The notes beneath the pieces were generated by a model. It worked only from the letters and a program-made list of their open reading frames with translations, was not told the DNA's origin and made no database searches. 64,000 nucleotides of DNA from Streptosporangiaceae bacterium NEAU-GS5 (GTDB lineage: Bacteria; Actinomycetota; Actinomycetes; Streptosporangiales; Streptosporangiaceae), in contig JAGFNW010000017.1 in the NCBI GenBank assembly GCA_017592665.1, positions 62,001 to 126,000 on the forward strand, given 5' to 3'. Every line of letters starts with the position of its first letter. The stretch's first letter is position 1. The translations under genes and the position numbers were made by a program. Below are positions 19,886 to 27,443 of the stretch, piece after piece.

Positions 19886-20490
19886 TGCGCCTTCTTTCCT
19901 GGGTTGGCCGACGGGACGACGGGTCGGGGCGCGGGGGCGTGGCCGGGGCCGTACTCGTCCTGCCTGAGCTTGAGCAGGCGGCGGCGAGCACGCGACAGAC
20001 GGGAGCGGACCGTGCCGACCGGCACCCGCAGCGCCTCGGCGGCCGCGGCATGGTCCAGCCCGGCCCACACGCAGAGGGCCAGCACTTCCCGCTCGGCCGG
20101 CCGGAGCCGCTCCAGCGCGGCCCGCGTCGCCGCGAGCGCCTGCGTGTCGGCCATCCGCCCGACGAGGTCGTCGGCGAAGTCGGGCGTCACATCGCGCGGC
20201 GGCAGCCTGGTCAGCGCCTGCTCGTGGCGGCGGGCGGCGCGCCGGGTGTTGCGGAGCACGTTGGTGGCGATGCCCAGCAGCCACGGCAGCGGACTGTCCC
20301 CGTCGGGGCGCAGCCTCTCCCGCAGCCGCCACGCCTCCAGATATGTGAGAGAAACCACGTCCTCGGCTTCGGCCCAGTCGCCGCTCACCCGCATGACATG
20401 CCGATAAACGGCCCGGGCGTGCTCGTCGAAGATCTCCTCGTACGCCCCGGGGTCCCCAGCGCGAAGACGAGCACGTAATGATTGCTCCAC
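19882..20490 (-). CDS. ECF-family RNA polymerase sigma factor
   Basis: 202 aa from a GTG at 20490; an upstream ATG at 20559 is less likely as it would include the CRP-like palindrome. Sigma-70 region 2 is seen in YEEIFDEHARAVYRHVMRVS, DWAEAEDVVSLTYLEAWRL; region 4 is in LRPAEREVLALCVWAGLD, VPVGTVRSRLSRARRRL. Cotranscribed with the membrane protein gene. Its target promoter is not identified. Confidence 0.88.
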   Translation of the reverse strand: MEQSLRARLRAGDPGAYEEIFDEHARAVYRHVMRVSGDWAEAEDVVSLTYLEAWRLRERLRPDGDSPLPWLLGIATNVLRNTRRAARRHEQALTRLPPRDVTPDFADDLVGRMADTQALAATRAALERLRPAEREVLALCVWAGLDHAAAAEALRVPVGTVRSRLSRARRRLLKLRQDEYGPGHAPAPRPVVPSANPGKKAQ

Positions 20491-20523
20491 ATGAGGTATC
20501 TGTCCGCCCGCCCATCCGCGTTG

Positions 20524-20543
20524 CCTGTGATTCAGGTCACAGG
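20524..20543. promoter_or_regulatory. CRP/FNR-type palindrome between sigma and hemerythrin genes
   Basis: CCTGTGA-N6-TCACAGG, a perfect inverted repeat containing TGTGA-N6-TCACA, which matches the consensus of cAMP receptor protein/GlxR-like regulators. It lies 34 bases upstream of the sigma GTG and 18 bases upstream of the hemerythrin start, so it could serve both. Confidence 0.6.
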
Positions 20544-20561
20544 GCCTCGGAGCATCCATTG

Positions 20562-21044
20562 ATGGCCTCCCCCGACGGCGACCGAGCGGTCGCGCTCGGC
20601 CTGCGGCTCGCGGAGGCGCACCAGGAACTGCGCCGCCGGATCACGCGGCTCAAGGCGGGCCTGTTGCGGCGCGAGCCGGTCGACGACGACACGCTCGCGT
20701 CCCACTGCCTGGCGTTCTGCGCTGCCCTTACGGCGCATCACCAGGGCGAGGACGCCGGGATGTTCGCCGAGTTGCTACGCGTGCGCCCCGACCTCGAAAA
20801 GGCCGTCGCCAACCTCGTCGACGACCACCGGATGATCTCGTCGATCCTGTCGCGCGTCGCCGAACTCGCCGGTCGCGCCGCCGGATCCGATGGTCCGGCG
20901 CTGGACGCGATCGGCCAGGAGCTCGACGGCCTGATGGCGATCATGGAGTCGCACTTCGCCTACGAAGAACGAGCGATCGGAGCAGCGCTCGACGCCGGAA
21001 TACCCGACACCGGCTGGTCCGGCATGGTCTTCAGGTTCGACTGA
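20562..21044 (+). CDS. hemerythrin HHE-domain protein
   Basis: 160 aa. His ligands are in the LTAHHQGEDAGMFAELL, VDDHRMISSIL and IMESHFAYEERAIGAAL segments, the pattern of hemerythrin-like diiron proteins. ATG at 20562 with GGAG at 20549-20552. Probably an oxygen- or nitric-oxide-related binder; function not established. Divergent from the ECF sigma gene and sharing its regulatory region. Confidence 0.83.
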   Translation: MASPDGDRAVALGLRLAEAHQELRRRITRLKAGLLRREPVDDDTLASHCLAFCAALTAHHQGEDAGMFAELLRVRPDLEKAVANLVDDHRMISSILSRVAELAGRAAGSDGPALDAIGQELDGLMAIMESHFAYEERAIGAALDAGIPDTGWSGMVFRFD

Positions 21045-21060
21045 CTGGAGCGCACCGTTC

Positions 21061-21771
21061 TCAGGCGGCCTCGAGATGGCGCCACCACGTGATCCCTTCG
21101 CCGATCTGGGTGAAGCCGCAGGCGCTGTACAGCAGCTTGCCTTCCGGGGTGGCGTTCAGAACGGCGTGCCGCCCACCGGCCTTGCGGGCCGCGGCGCAGA
21201 CGGCGTGCAGCAGACCCCGGCCGATCCCCTGCCGCTGGAACGGGGGCCAGACGCTCATGTCGAAGATCCCGGCAAGGTCGCCGTCGAGGAACGACCACGC
21301 CCTGCCCGCGAAGCGCGCGCCCGGAGAGGTGTATCCGGCCGCGTACCAGACCCGGGGCGGCCGGCTGCGGACCAGGGCGAACAGCGCCCGATATCCGGGA
21401 TCGTGCTCCTCGTAGTCGTCGCTGTCGTCCTGCAGCGCGACCCGCGGATCACTCGGCTCGTCCAGCGTGGACAGGTCGCACGTCATCCACCACGGCGACC
21501 AGCCCCGTTCGAAGCCGGCCTCCGCCAGCGGCGCCGGGTCCACGTCCAGGCCGAGCCAGGCCCCCACGATCGAAAGACCCCGCTCACGCGCCCGCCGCAC
21601 GCCGCGCTCGACGGCCGCCGTGGTCATCCGCTCGGGGAACATGAGGTTCAGCCCATCGGGCCCATCAGTCCAGGTCAACGGCCCATCGGTCCACACCTCG
21701 CCGCCCAGCGCCGCCGCCCGCGTCCGGAACCAGCCGGCCTGCACCCGCTCACAATCCGAGACGGTCACCAC
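21061..21771 (-). CDS. GNAT-family N-acetyltransferase
   Basis: 236 aa. The acetyl-CoA motif A is FDMSVWPPFQRQGIGRGLLH, followed by the beta5 segment YSACGFTQIGEGITWW. The long N-terminal region is an additional GNAT-like module. GTG start at 21771 after an upstream GGAGG. Acceptor unknown. Tail-to-tail with the hemerythrin gene (16-base gap). Confidence 0.83.
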   Translation of the reverse strand: MVTVSDCERVQAGWFRTRAAALGGEVWTDGPLTWTDGPDGLNLMFPERMTTAAVERGVRRARERGLSIVGAWLGLDVDPAPLAEAGFERGWSPWWMTCDLSTLDEPSDPRVALQDDSDDYEEHDPGYRALFALVRSRPPRVWYAAGYTSPGARFAGRAWSFLDGDLAGIFDMSVWPPFQRQGIGRGLLHAVCAAARKAGGRHAVLNATPEGKLLYSACGFTQIGEGITWWRHLEAA

Positions 21772-21841
21772 GGTCCTATGATCCCTCCGCCCGCGGTTAA
21801 TTCGGTTGTCGGGCAGGTCGGGGGTGGCGGAGGATGCGACC

Positions 21842-22411
21842 ATGGCTACGACCCGGCGCGCCGACATGTTCATCGATCTCGACGACGATCCGCGCGAGGA
21901 CGGGCCGCGGCTGGGTGACGAGCGCACCACGCTTGTCGAAACCCTGCGCTGCGCGCGCCTCACCCTGGAGATGAAGTGCGCGGGGCTCGACGCCGAGGCC
22001 ATGGCGCGACGTTCGGCCGAGCCGTCGACGATGTCGCTCCTGGGGCTGGTGCGGCATCTGGCCGAGATGGAGCGAAGGACGTTCCGCGAGATGATGGCGG
22101 GGCAGGACGTGCCGCCGCTGTTCTGCTCCGACACCGACCGTGACGGTGATTTCGACGGCGCCGTCCCCGACGCGCGCGTGGTCGCGCAGGCGTGGGAGGC
22201 CTGGCGTGCGGAAGTCGACTTCGCGACGCGACTGGTCGACCAGGCGCCCAGCCTCGACGTCACCGGCGAGGACCCCTTGAATCAGCACGGCAGCGGCGGC
22301 GGCGCGATGTCGCTGCGCGAGGTGCTGGTGGGCATGATCTTCGAGTACGCGCGTCACATGGGCCACGCCGACCTGCTGCGCGAGCGGATCGACGGCCGCA
22401 TCGGCCAGTGA
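21842..22411 (+). CDS. DinB-family (DUF664) protein
   Basis: 189 aa four-helix-bundle protein: TLRCARLTLEMKCAGLDAEA, TMSLLGLVRHLAEMERR and MSLREVLVGMIFEYARHMGH give the conserved His residues of the metal-binding DinB/mycothiol-transferase fold. ATG 21842 has GGAGG 8 bases upstream. Its stop overlaps the next gene. The exact reaction is unknown. Confidence 0.85.
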   Translation: MATTRRADMFIDLDDDPREDGPRLGDERTTLVETLRCARLTLEMKCAGLDAEAMARRSAEPSTMSLLGLVRHLAEMERRTFREMMAGQDVPPLFCSDTDRDGDFDGAVPDARVVAQAWEAWRAEVDFATRLVDQAPSLDVTGEDPLNQHGSGGGAMSLREVLVGMIFEYARHMGHADLLRERIDGRIGQ

Positions 22412-22416
22412 TCGCC

Positions 22417-23151
22417 ATGAACGGCGCAGAACGCCGCGAGCTGGCCCGCCGGGCCCTCGACGGCTACGCGAGCGGCGTCGACGCCTCCACCAGGGCCATG
22501 GCCGGCGCCTGGGCGAAGCTCGGCGGCGCCGCGGCCGTGGTGCTGGTCGAGGGGATCAGCGATCAGATGGCGCTGGAGGCGGCCGCGACGGGCCTCGGCC
22601 GGGATCTCGAGGCGGAACGCGTGGTGGTCCTGCCGATCGGGGGCGCGCACGCGATCGGCCGCTTCCTGACGATGCTGGGCCCGCTCGGCGCCCAGGTCCG
22701 CCTCACGGGTCTCTGCGACCTGCACGAGGAGGAGATCTTCCGGCGCGGCCTGACCGCGGCCCATGTCGGCGCTCCTCGTACGCGGGCCGAGATGGAGCGG
22801 CTCGGGTTCTTCGTCTGCGTCGACGATTTGGAGGACGAGCTGATCCGGGCCGTGGGCGCCGCGGGGGTCGAAGCGCTCTTCGAGTCGCAGGGCGACCTGC
22901 GGTCGTACCGCTCGCTGCAGAGCCAGCCGGCCTGGCGCGGCCGGGAGCCGCAGGCGCAGATGCGGCGCTTCCTCGGCAGCGGCGCGCGCCGCAAGCTGCG
23001 TTACGCGCGGCTGCTGGTCCGGACGGCCATCGCGCAGGACGCCCTGCCCCGGCCGATCGCCGCGCTGCTCGACACCGTCCTCGACACCGTCCTCGACACC
23101 GTCCTCGACATCGCGCCCGGCACCGCGCCCGGCACCCTCAAGGCGCCGTGA
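22417..23151 (+). CDS. stand-alone TOPRIM-domain protein (OLD-nuclease-like)
   Basis: 244 aa (248 from GTG at 22408, which overlaps the DUF664 stop). The TOPRIM signature is VLVEGISDQMALEA (Glu) with LCDLHEEEIF (Asp acidic pair). It matches the TOPRIM half of OLD-type nucleases, without an ATPase domain. The C-terminus is a low-complexity tail (DTVLD repeats). Nuclease activity is possible but inferred. Confidence 0.68.
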   Translation: MNGAERRELARRALDGYASGVDASTRAMAGAWAKLGGAAAVVLVEGISDQMALEAAATGLGRDLEAERVVVLPIGGAHAIGRFLTMLGPLGAQVRLTGLCDLHEEEIFRRGLTAAHVGAPRTRAEMERLGFFVCVDDLEDELIRAVGAAGVEALFESQGDLRSYRSLQSQPAWRGREPQAQMRRFLGSGARRKLRYARLLVRTAIAQDALPRPIAALLDTVLDTVLDTVLDIAPGTAPGTLKAP

Positions 23152-23187
23152 CCGGCACCGCGACCGGCGCCCTCAAGGCGCCGTGAA
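23071..23187 (+). repeat. tandem repeats at the TOPRIM gene 3' end
   Basis: A 12-bp unit ctcgacaccgtc is repeated about three times within the gene; past the stop a variant of the tail (ggcgccctcaaggcgccgtga) is repeated. The second copy overlaps the end of the convergent hydrolase gene. Confidence 0.7.
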
Positions 23188-24042
23188 GAACGGCTTGATG
23201 ACGTCGGCGATCGCCTGAGGATTCCCCTGGTCCTGGGCCGAGCCGTGGTGGAGGCCAGGAATGACGACGAGATCGCTGACGGGCAGCACGCGGTGGAGGG
23301 CGTCGAGCGTGCCCGTGAACAGCGGCTGGGCCTTGCCGCCACGGATGAGCAGCACCCGCGCCGAGACCTTGCGATAGTCGTCAAGCGTGCCCTCGGTGGC
23401 CCTGACCTCGGCGAGCTCGGGCCGTAGCGTGGGGATCAGGTCGCGCAGCGGCGTGTAGTCGCCCTTGACCCACCAGGCGTCGGCCCACAGGGCCAGCCGG
23501 AACAGCGGCCTCAGCACGGCGTCCGGCACGGCGCTGACCAGCTTCGAGGCCTCGGAGTCCTTGGTCAGCCCGACCGCGGCGCCGACCACGTCGCCCCGGT
23601 CGACGCGCTCGTTGAATCGCTCGATGACCCGGACGAACTCGTCCGTCCCGGGCTGGCCGACGAACAGCACCGGCTCGTAGACGGCCACCCGCTCCAACTC
23701 GGGCACGCTCATGGAGGCGTGCAGCGCGAACAGCCCGCCGTCGGCGGGGCCGAAGGCATAACGCGCTCCCGTCGCGGCCACCAGGGCGGCCAGGTCCTCG
23801 TCTTCGGTGCGGATGGAGTAGTGGTCACCGTAGGGGCCGCTCAGCCGGCGGCCGCGGCGGTCGGGCAGGTAGACCGTGAACTCGTCCGCGAGCAGGGCGG
23901 CGAGCTTCAGATAGTGCTGTGATCCCAGGGCTCCGCCGTGCAGGATCAGCAGGCCCGGGCCGTCGCCCATCCGGCGATAGCCGATCCTGGTGCCGTCCGT
24001 GGACACGACATGTCCTGTGTCGTACGCCGGTCGCGCGCTCAT
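23173..24042 (-). CDS. alpha/beta hydrolase with degenerate nucleophile
   Basis: 289 aa. HGG oxyanion region at LLILHGGALGSQH and DRRGRRLSGPYG are classic. The nucleophile elbow reads FGPADGG (about 97-103), so the Ser position of the usual GxSxG is Ala100; a related protein at 38153 has FGLSSGG. The late GLHHGS supplies a possible His. It is likely catalytically impaired or has a non-hydrolytic role. ATG 24042 overlaps the TetR gene by 4 bases. Confidence 0.8.
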   Translation of the reverse strand: MSARPAYDTGHVVSTDGTRIGYRRMGDGPGLLILHGGALGSQHYLKLAALLADEFTVYLPDRRGRRLSGPYGDHYSIRTEDEDLAALVAATGARYAFGPADGGLFALHASMSVPELERVAVYEPVLFVGQPGTDEFVRVIERFNERVDRGDVVGAAVGLTKDSEASKLVSAVPDAVLRPLFRLALWADAWWVKGDYTPLRDLIPTLRPELAEVRATEGTLDDYRKVSARVLLIRGGKAQPLFTGTLDALHRVLPVSDLVVIPGLHHGSAQDQGNPQAIADVIKPFFTAP

Positions 24043-24770
24043 CGTGTGTCGTCCTCTCCTCGATCCAGCTCCATCGCCCGGGCGTGCAAGGTGACCCCGA
24101 GGAGCCGGTCGACCTGGTGGTCGCGGAGCGATCCAGGCGGCGCGCCGAGGATTCGCTCGACGCCTTCGGTCGTGGCGTCCATCACCTCGCGCACCTGCCG
24201 CGCCACCGACTCGTCGGGAGCGTCGGCGAGCAGCAGGCTCGTCGCGCTGTCGGCCGCGGTCAGGAAGATCCCGACGATGATGCGCGCGGCCGCCTCGGGA
24301 TGAGCGGTGTCGAAGACGCCCTCGGCGATGCCCTGCCTGATGATCGGCTCGATGATCATGGGTGCGGTGTACGTCAGCGCGGCGTCGGTGATCTTCTGGC
24401 GGAACAGGGCGTTCTCGTCCGCATACCACGTGCGCAGGATGCCGATGATCAGCTCGCGCCGGTCGGCCTTGAGCCGCGACGAGGCCGCCACGTAGCGCTG
24501 GAACTTCTCGAGCGCGGTCAGGCCGGGGTCGGCGACGATCGGCAGCAGCGTCTCGGCGGCGGCCGTGCCCATGCGATCGACGAGGGCCTGCAGCAGGGCC
24601 TGCTTGGAGTCGAAGTAGTGGTAGAGCGCGCCGCGGGAGATGCCGAGCCCGTCGAGGACGTCCTGGATGGTCATCTTCTCGTAGCCCTTGCTCTGGACCA
24701 GCCCGGCCGCGAAGTCGAGGATCGCGGCCCGCTTGGCCCGATGCTCTTCCTCGTCGACCACCCGTGCCAT
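24039..24770 (-). CDS. TetR-family transcriptional regulator
   Basis: 243 aa. N-terminal HTH: RAAILDFAAGLVQSKGYEKM, IQDVLDGLGISRGALYHYFD, then an all-helical ligand domain. Starts at ATG 24770. It is coupled to the degenerate hydrolase and divergent from the hydrolase at 24847. A palindrome at 24784-24810 just upstream is the probable operator. Confidence 0.9.
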   Translation of the reverse strand: MARVVDEEEHRAKRAAILDFAAGLVQSKGYEKMTIQDVLDGLGISRGALYHYFDSKQALLQALVDRMGTAAAETLLPIVADPGLTALEKFQRYVAASSRLKADRRELIIGILRTWYADENALFRQKITDAALTYTAPMIIEPIIRQGIAEGVFDTAHPEAAARIIVGIFLTAADSATSLLLADAPDESVARQVREVMDATTEGVERILGAPPGSLRDHQVDRLLGVTLHARAMELDRGEDDTR

Positions 24771-24783
24771 CGACTGCTCCCGA

Positions 24784-24810
24784 TTAATAGACCGTCTGAC
24801 GGTTTATTAA
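24784..24810. promoter_or_regulatory. TetR operator-like palindrome
   Basis: 27-bp inverted repeat: TTAATAGACCGTC, one central T, GACGGTTTATTAA, with one mismatch. It sits 14 bases upstream of the TetR start and 37 bases upstream of the divergent hydrolase start. Confidence 0.7.
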
Positions 24811-24846
24811 TTTACCACGCTCCCCGCATGCGGGATACTTCGTGAG

Positions 24847-25716
24847 GTGACGCTCCTTGACCTGGCCGACGGGCGGAAGCTCGACATCGCCGTTTCGGGC
24901 CCATCCGACGGGATCCCGCTCGTCTTCCACCACGGCACGCCCGGTTCCGTGCTGCCCTTCCGCGCCATCGAGCGCGCCACGCACGCGCGCGGGCTGCGGC
25001 TGGTGACCTACTCGCGTGCCGGCTACGGCCGGTCGACCCGCCTGCCGGGCCGTTCGGTCGTGGACATCGTGGCCGACGCCCGCGCCCTGCTCGATCACCT
25101 CGGCGTACGGCGCTGCCTGACGGCCGGCTGGTCGGGAGGAGGGCCTCACGCCCTGGCGATGGCGGCCCGGCTGCCGGATCAGGTCGCCGCGGTCGCGGTC
25201 CTTTCCGGCGTCGCGCCGTACGACGCCGAAGGCCTCGACTTCATGGCGGGGATGGGCCAGGGCAACATCGAGGAGTTCGGCTTCGCCCTGGAGGGCGAGC
25301 AGGTGCTGCGCGCGGGCCTGGAGACCGAGGCGGCGGTGCTGCGCGAGGCCGAGGCCGATGATCTGCGCGAGACGATCGGCACGGTCCTGTCCCCGATCGA
25401 CCGGTCCTTCGTCGCCGGGGAACCGGGCGAGGATCTCGCCGCCAACATCCGCGAAGGCCTGCGCGAAGGCCCCGACGGGTGGATCGACGACGACCTCGCG
25501 TTCGTGCGGCCGTGGGGCTTCGACCCGGGCGAGGTCGGCGTGCCGGCCTACATCTGGCAGGGCGCCGAAGACCTGATGGTGCCCTTCGAGCACGGCCGGT
25601 GGCTCGCCGCCCATGTCCCCGGCGCGACCGCGCATCTCGACCGCGAGCACGGGCACCTATCGATGGCCATGGGCCGGACCGCCACCATCCTCGACGAACT
25701 CCTCCCCCACCTCTGA
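24847..25716 (+). CDS. alpha/beta hydrolase
   Basis: 289 aa. Motifs: PLVFHHGTPGSVLPF, TYSRAGYGRST, nucleophile GWSGGGPHALA, acidic residue near IWQGAEDLMVPFEH and His in DREHGHLSM. Intact catalytic triad. GTG start at 24847. Divergent from the TetR gene and probably repressed by it. Substrate unknown. Confidence 0.88.
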   Translation: MTLLDLADGRKLDIAVSGPSDGIPLVFHHGTPGSVLPFRAIERATHARGLRLVTYSRAGYGRSTRLPGRSVVDIVADARALLDHLGVRRCLTAGWSGGGPHALAMAARLPDQVAAVAVLSGVAPYDAEGLDFMAGMGQGNIEEFGFALEGEQVLRAGLETEAAVLREAEADDLRETIGTVLSPIDRSFVAGEPGEDLAANIREGLREGPDGWIDDDLAFVRPWGFDPGEVGVPAYIWQGAEDLMVPFEHGRWLAAHVPGATAHLDREHGHLSMAMGRTATILDELLPHL

Positions 25717-25815
25717 GCCGGCCGGGTCGATAAGATCAGGAGCGAACAGTTCAGGCCAGAGCCGCTCATAGCGCTCCGCGATCCATTCGTCGAAATAGGT
25801 GTCGGCCACAGACAT
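25717..25815 (-). pseudogene. 5' fragment of a class I methyltransferase gene
   Basis: Minus-strand frame from ATG 25815: MSVADTYFDEWIAERYE then RLWPELFAPDLIDPA, an N-terminus of the kind found in actinomycete SAM-dependent methyltransferases. It ends abruptly at 25717, directly at the end of the hydrolase gene, with no SAM-binding glycine motif following. A truncated remnant rather than a working gene. Confidence 0.5.
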
Positions 25816-25857
25816 GAGCATGCGCCGCCGATGATGCCGTTGAGCGAGATTCATGCC

Positions 25858-26808
25858 ATGAACAGGACCGTCGGCGGCGACGGGACCAGCGCGGTCGCGG
25901 ATGCGCTGGCCGCCCCCTGGGGCGTCGCGGCGGGGCGCGCCCGGTTCTGGCGGTCGAGTGCCACCCATGTGTTCGTGATCGAAGATCCGGCGTTTCCGCA
26001 TGGCGCCCGGTTTCTGCGTGCCGTTCCCGCCGCGCGCCGCACGCTGGAGGAGATCGACTGTACGGCGCGGCTCGTCGTGGAGCTGGACCGCCGAGGGCTG
26101 GGCGTCGCCACGCCGGCGGCTTCGCGGGGCGGGCGGTGGGGAGAGCACGTGCGCACGGCTTTGGGCGCGTATCACGTGATGATGGTCGAGGCCGCCCCCG
26201 GCCGGACGATCGAGGCCGATCAGTTGTCCGTCGGCCAGGCCGGGGTCTGGGGAGCCGCCCTTGCCGCACTACACGAGTGCGCCGTCGACATGCCGGGCTT
26301 GCGGCCGAAGGAAGAGCGCCGGATCGAGGCCGTCTTCCCCGATGACCCGGAGCTGGTCGCGGCGATCACGCCCCTGATCGACCGCCTGGCCGCCCTGCCC
26401 AGGGACGCGGCGCGGTTCGGGCCGGCCCACAACGATTTCGAACCGGACAATCTGGCCTGGCAGGACGAGCGGCTCACCGCCTTCGACTTCGACGAGGCCG
26501 GGCCGTCGTGGTTCGCGGCCGACGTCGCCGCCGCGACCGAAGACCTGCGGGCCGAGGCGGATCCGGCGCTGTTCGACGCGTTCGTCCGCGGCTATCGCTC
26601 GGTCAAGCCGCTGGAAGACGGCGAGCTGGCCCTGCTGCCGCTGTTCGACCTGGTCCGGGCCACGGACCGGCTCATCCTCATCCACGGCGTGCTCGATCTG
26701 GATCCTGGCGCGGCGTACCCCGAGTGGCTGGTCCGGCTGCGTGCAAGATTGGAGACGCGCGGCGAACGGCTGCGCCGGCGGATTCTTCGAAACAGCTGTC
26801 ACATGTAG
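25858..26808 (+). CDS. aminoglycoside phosphotransferase-like kinase
   Basis: 316 aa. The APH catalytic loop is GPAHNDFEPDNLAW, with the Asp of AFDFDEAG as the metal ligand; an N-terminal lobe with GRARFWRSSATHVFVIEDP precedes. Probably phosphorylates a small molecule; not necessarily an antibiotic resistance gene. ATG 25858 is chosen; an in-frame ATG at 25831 is an alternative. Confidence 0.8.
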   Translation: MNRTVGGDGTSAVADALAAPWGVAAGRARFWRSSATHVFVIEDPAFPHGARFLRAVPAARRTLEEIDCTARLVVELDRRGLGVATPAASRGGRWGEHVRTALGAYHVMMVEAAPGRTIEADQLSVGQAGVWGAALAALHECAVDMPGLRPKEERRIEAVFPDDPELVAAITPLIDRLAALPRDAARFGPAHNDFEPDNLAWQDERLTAFDFDEAGPSWFAADVAAATEDLRAEADPALFDAFVRGYRSVKPLEDGELALLPLFDLVRATDRLILIHGVLDLDPGAAYPEWLVRLRARLETRGERLRRRILRNSCHM

Positions 26809-26921
26809 CGCTCCGGCGGTGCTCTACGAATGTGAACGTTGCAGGGCATGGCCCGAGCACCGCAGCCCCGGCCGCCGCGCTGCCGGCCGCGGTGCTGGGG
26901 CGAGCCGGGCGGAAAGGTGAC

Positions 26922-27443
26922 GTGGTGTCGGGTCCACCGGGGCGAAAACCTGTCCGGGCCGACCTGGAGCAGATCTTCCGATCGTCCTATCCGCGTGTCG
27001 TCGCGGTCGCCGCACGGGTCCTCGGGTCGCGCGACGAGGCCGAGGACGTGGCGCAGGAGGTGTTCCTAACGTTCGGGCGCTCGGCCGTGCCGGCCGGCGA
27101 GGCCATGGGATGGCTGTCGGTCGCCGCCGCGCACACGGCGCTCAACCACCTGCGTTCCGGCCGCCGCCGGGCCGTTCGCGAGGAGGCCGCCGACGACGGC
27201 GAGGCCGTCTCCCCTGACGTCGCCGACGCGGTCGTGACCCGCGACGAGCGCCGCCGCGTGCGCGCGGCGCTGGCCCGGCTGCCGCGCAGGCAGGCCGTCG
27301 TCCTCGTCCTTCGGCACAGCGGCCTCAGCTACGCCGAGGTCGCCGCCGCACTCGACCTTTCCCCTGGCAGCGTGGGCACCACCGTGCGACGCGCCGAGTC
27401 CGCCCTGCGCGAGGAGTTGAACCGTCATGCGCCATCCGAGTGA
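26922..27443 (+). CDS. ECF-family sigma factor
   Basis: 173 aa. Region 2: LEQIFRSSYPRVVAVAARV, EAEDVAQEVFLTF; region 4: LARLPRRQAVVLVLRHSGL, YAEVAAALDLSPGSVGTTV. GTG start with GGAAAGG upstream. The stop overlaps the next gene by 17 bases. An upstream TGTGAACGTT sequence (about 26830) could be an ECF -35, a weak guess. Confidence 0.88.
   Translation: MVSGPPGRKPVRADLEQIFRSSYPRVVAVAARVLGSRDEAEDVAQEVFLTFGRSAVPAGEAMGWLSVAAAHTALNHLRSGRRRAVREEAADDGEAVSPDVADAVVTRDERRRVRAALARLPRRQAVVLVLRHSGLSYAEVAAALDLSPGSVGTTVRRAESALREELNRHAPSE

Noticed and set aside
26856-26896. AGCACCGC/GCGGTGCT inverted repeat before the second sigma factor
   Set aside because: GC-rich 25-base loop and no T-run; cannot be told from background as a terminator or operator.
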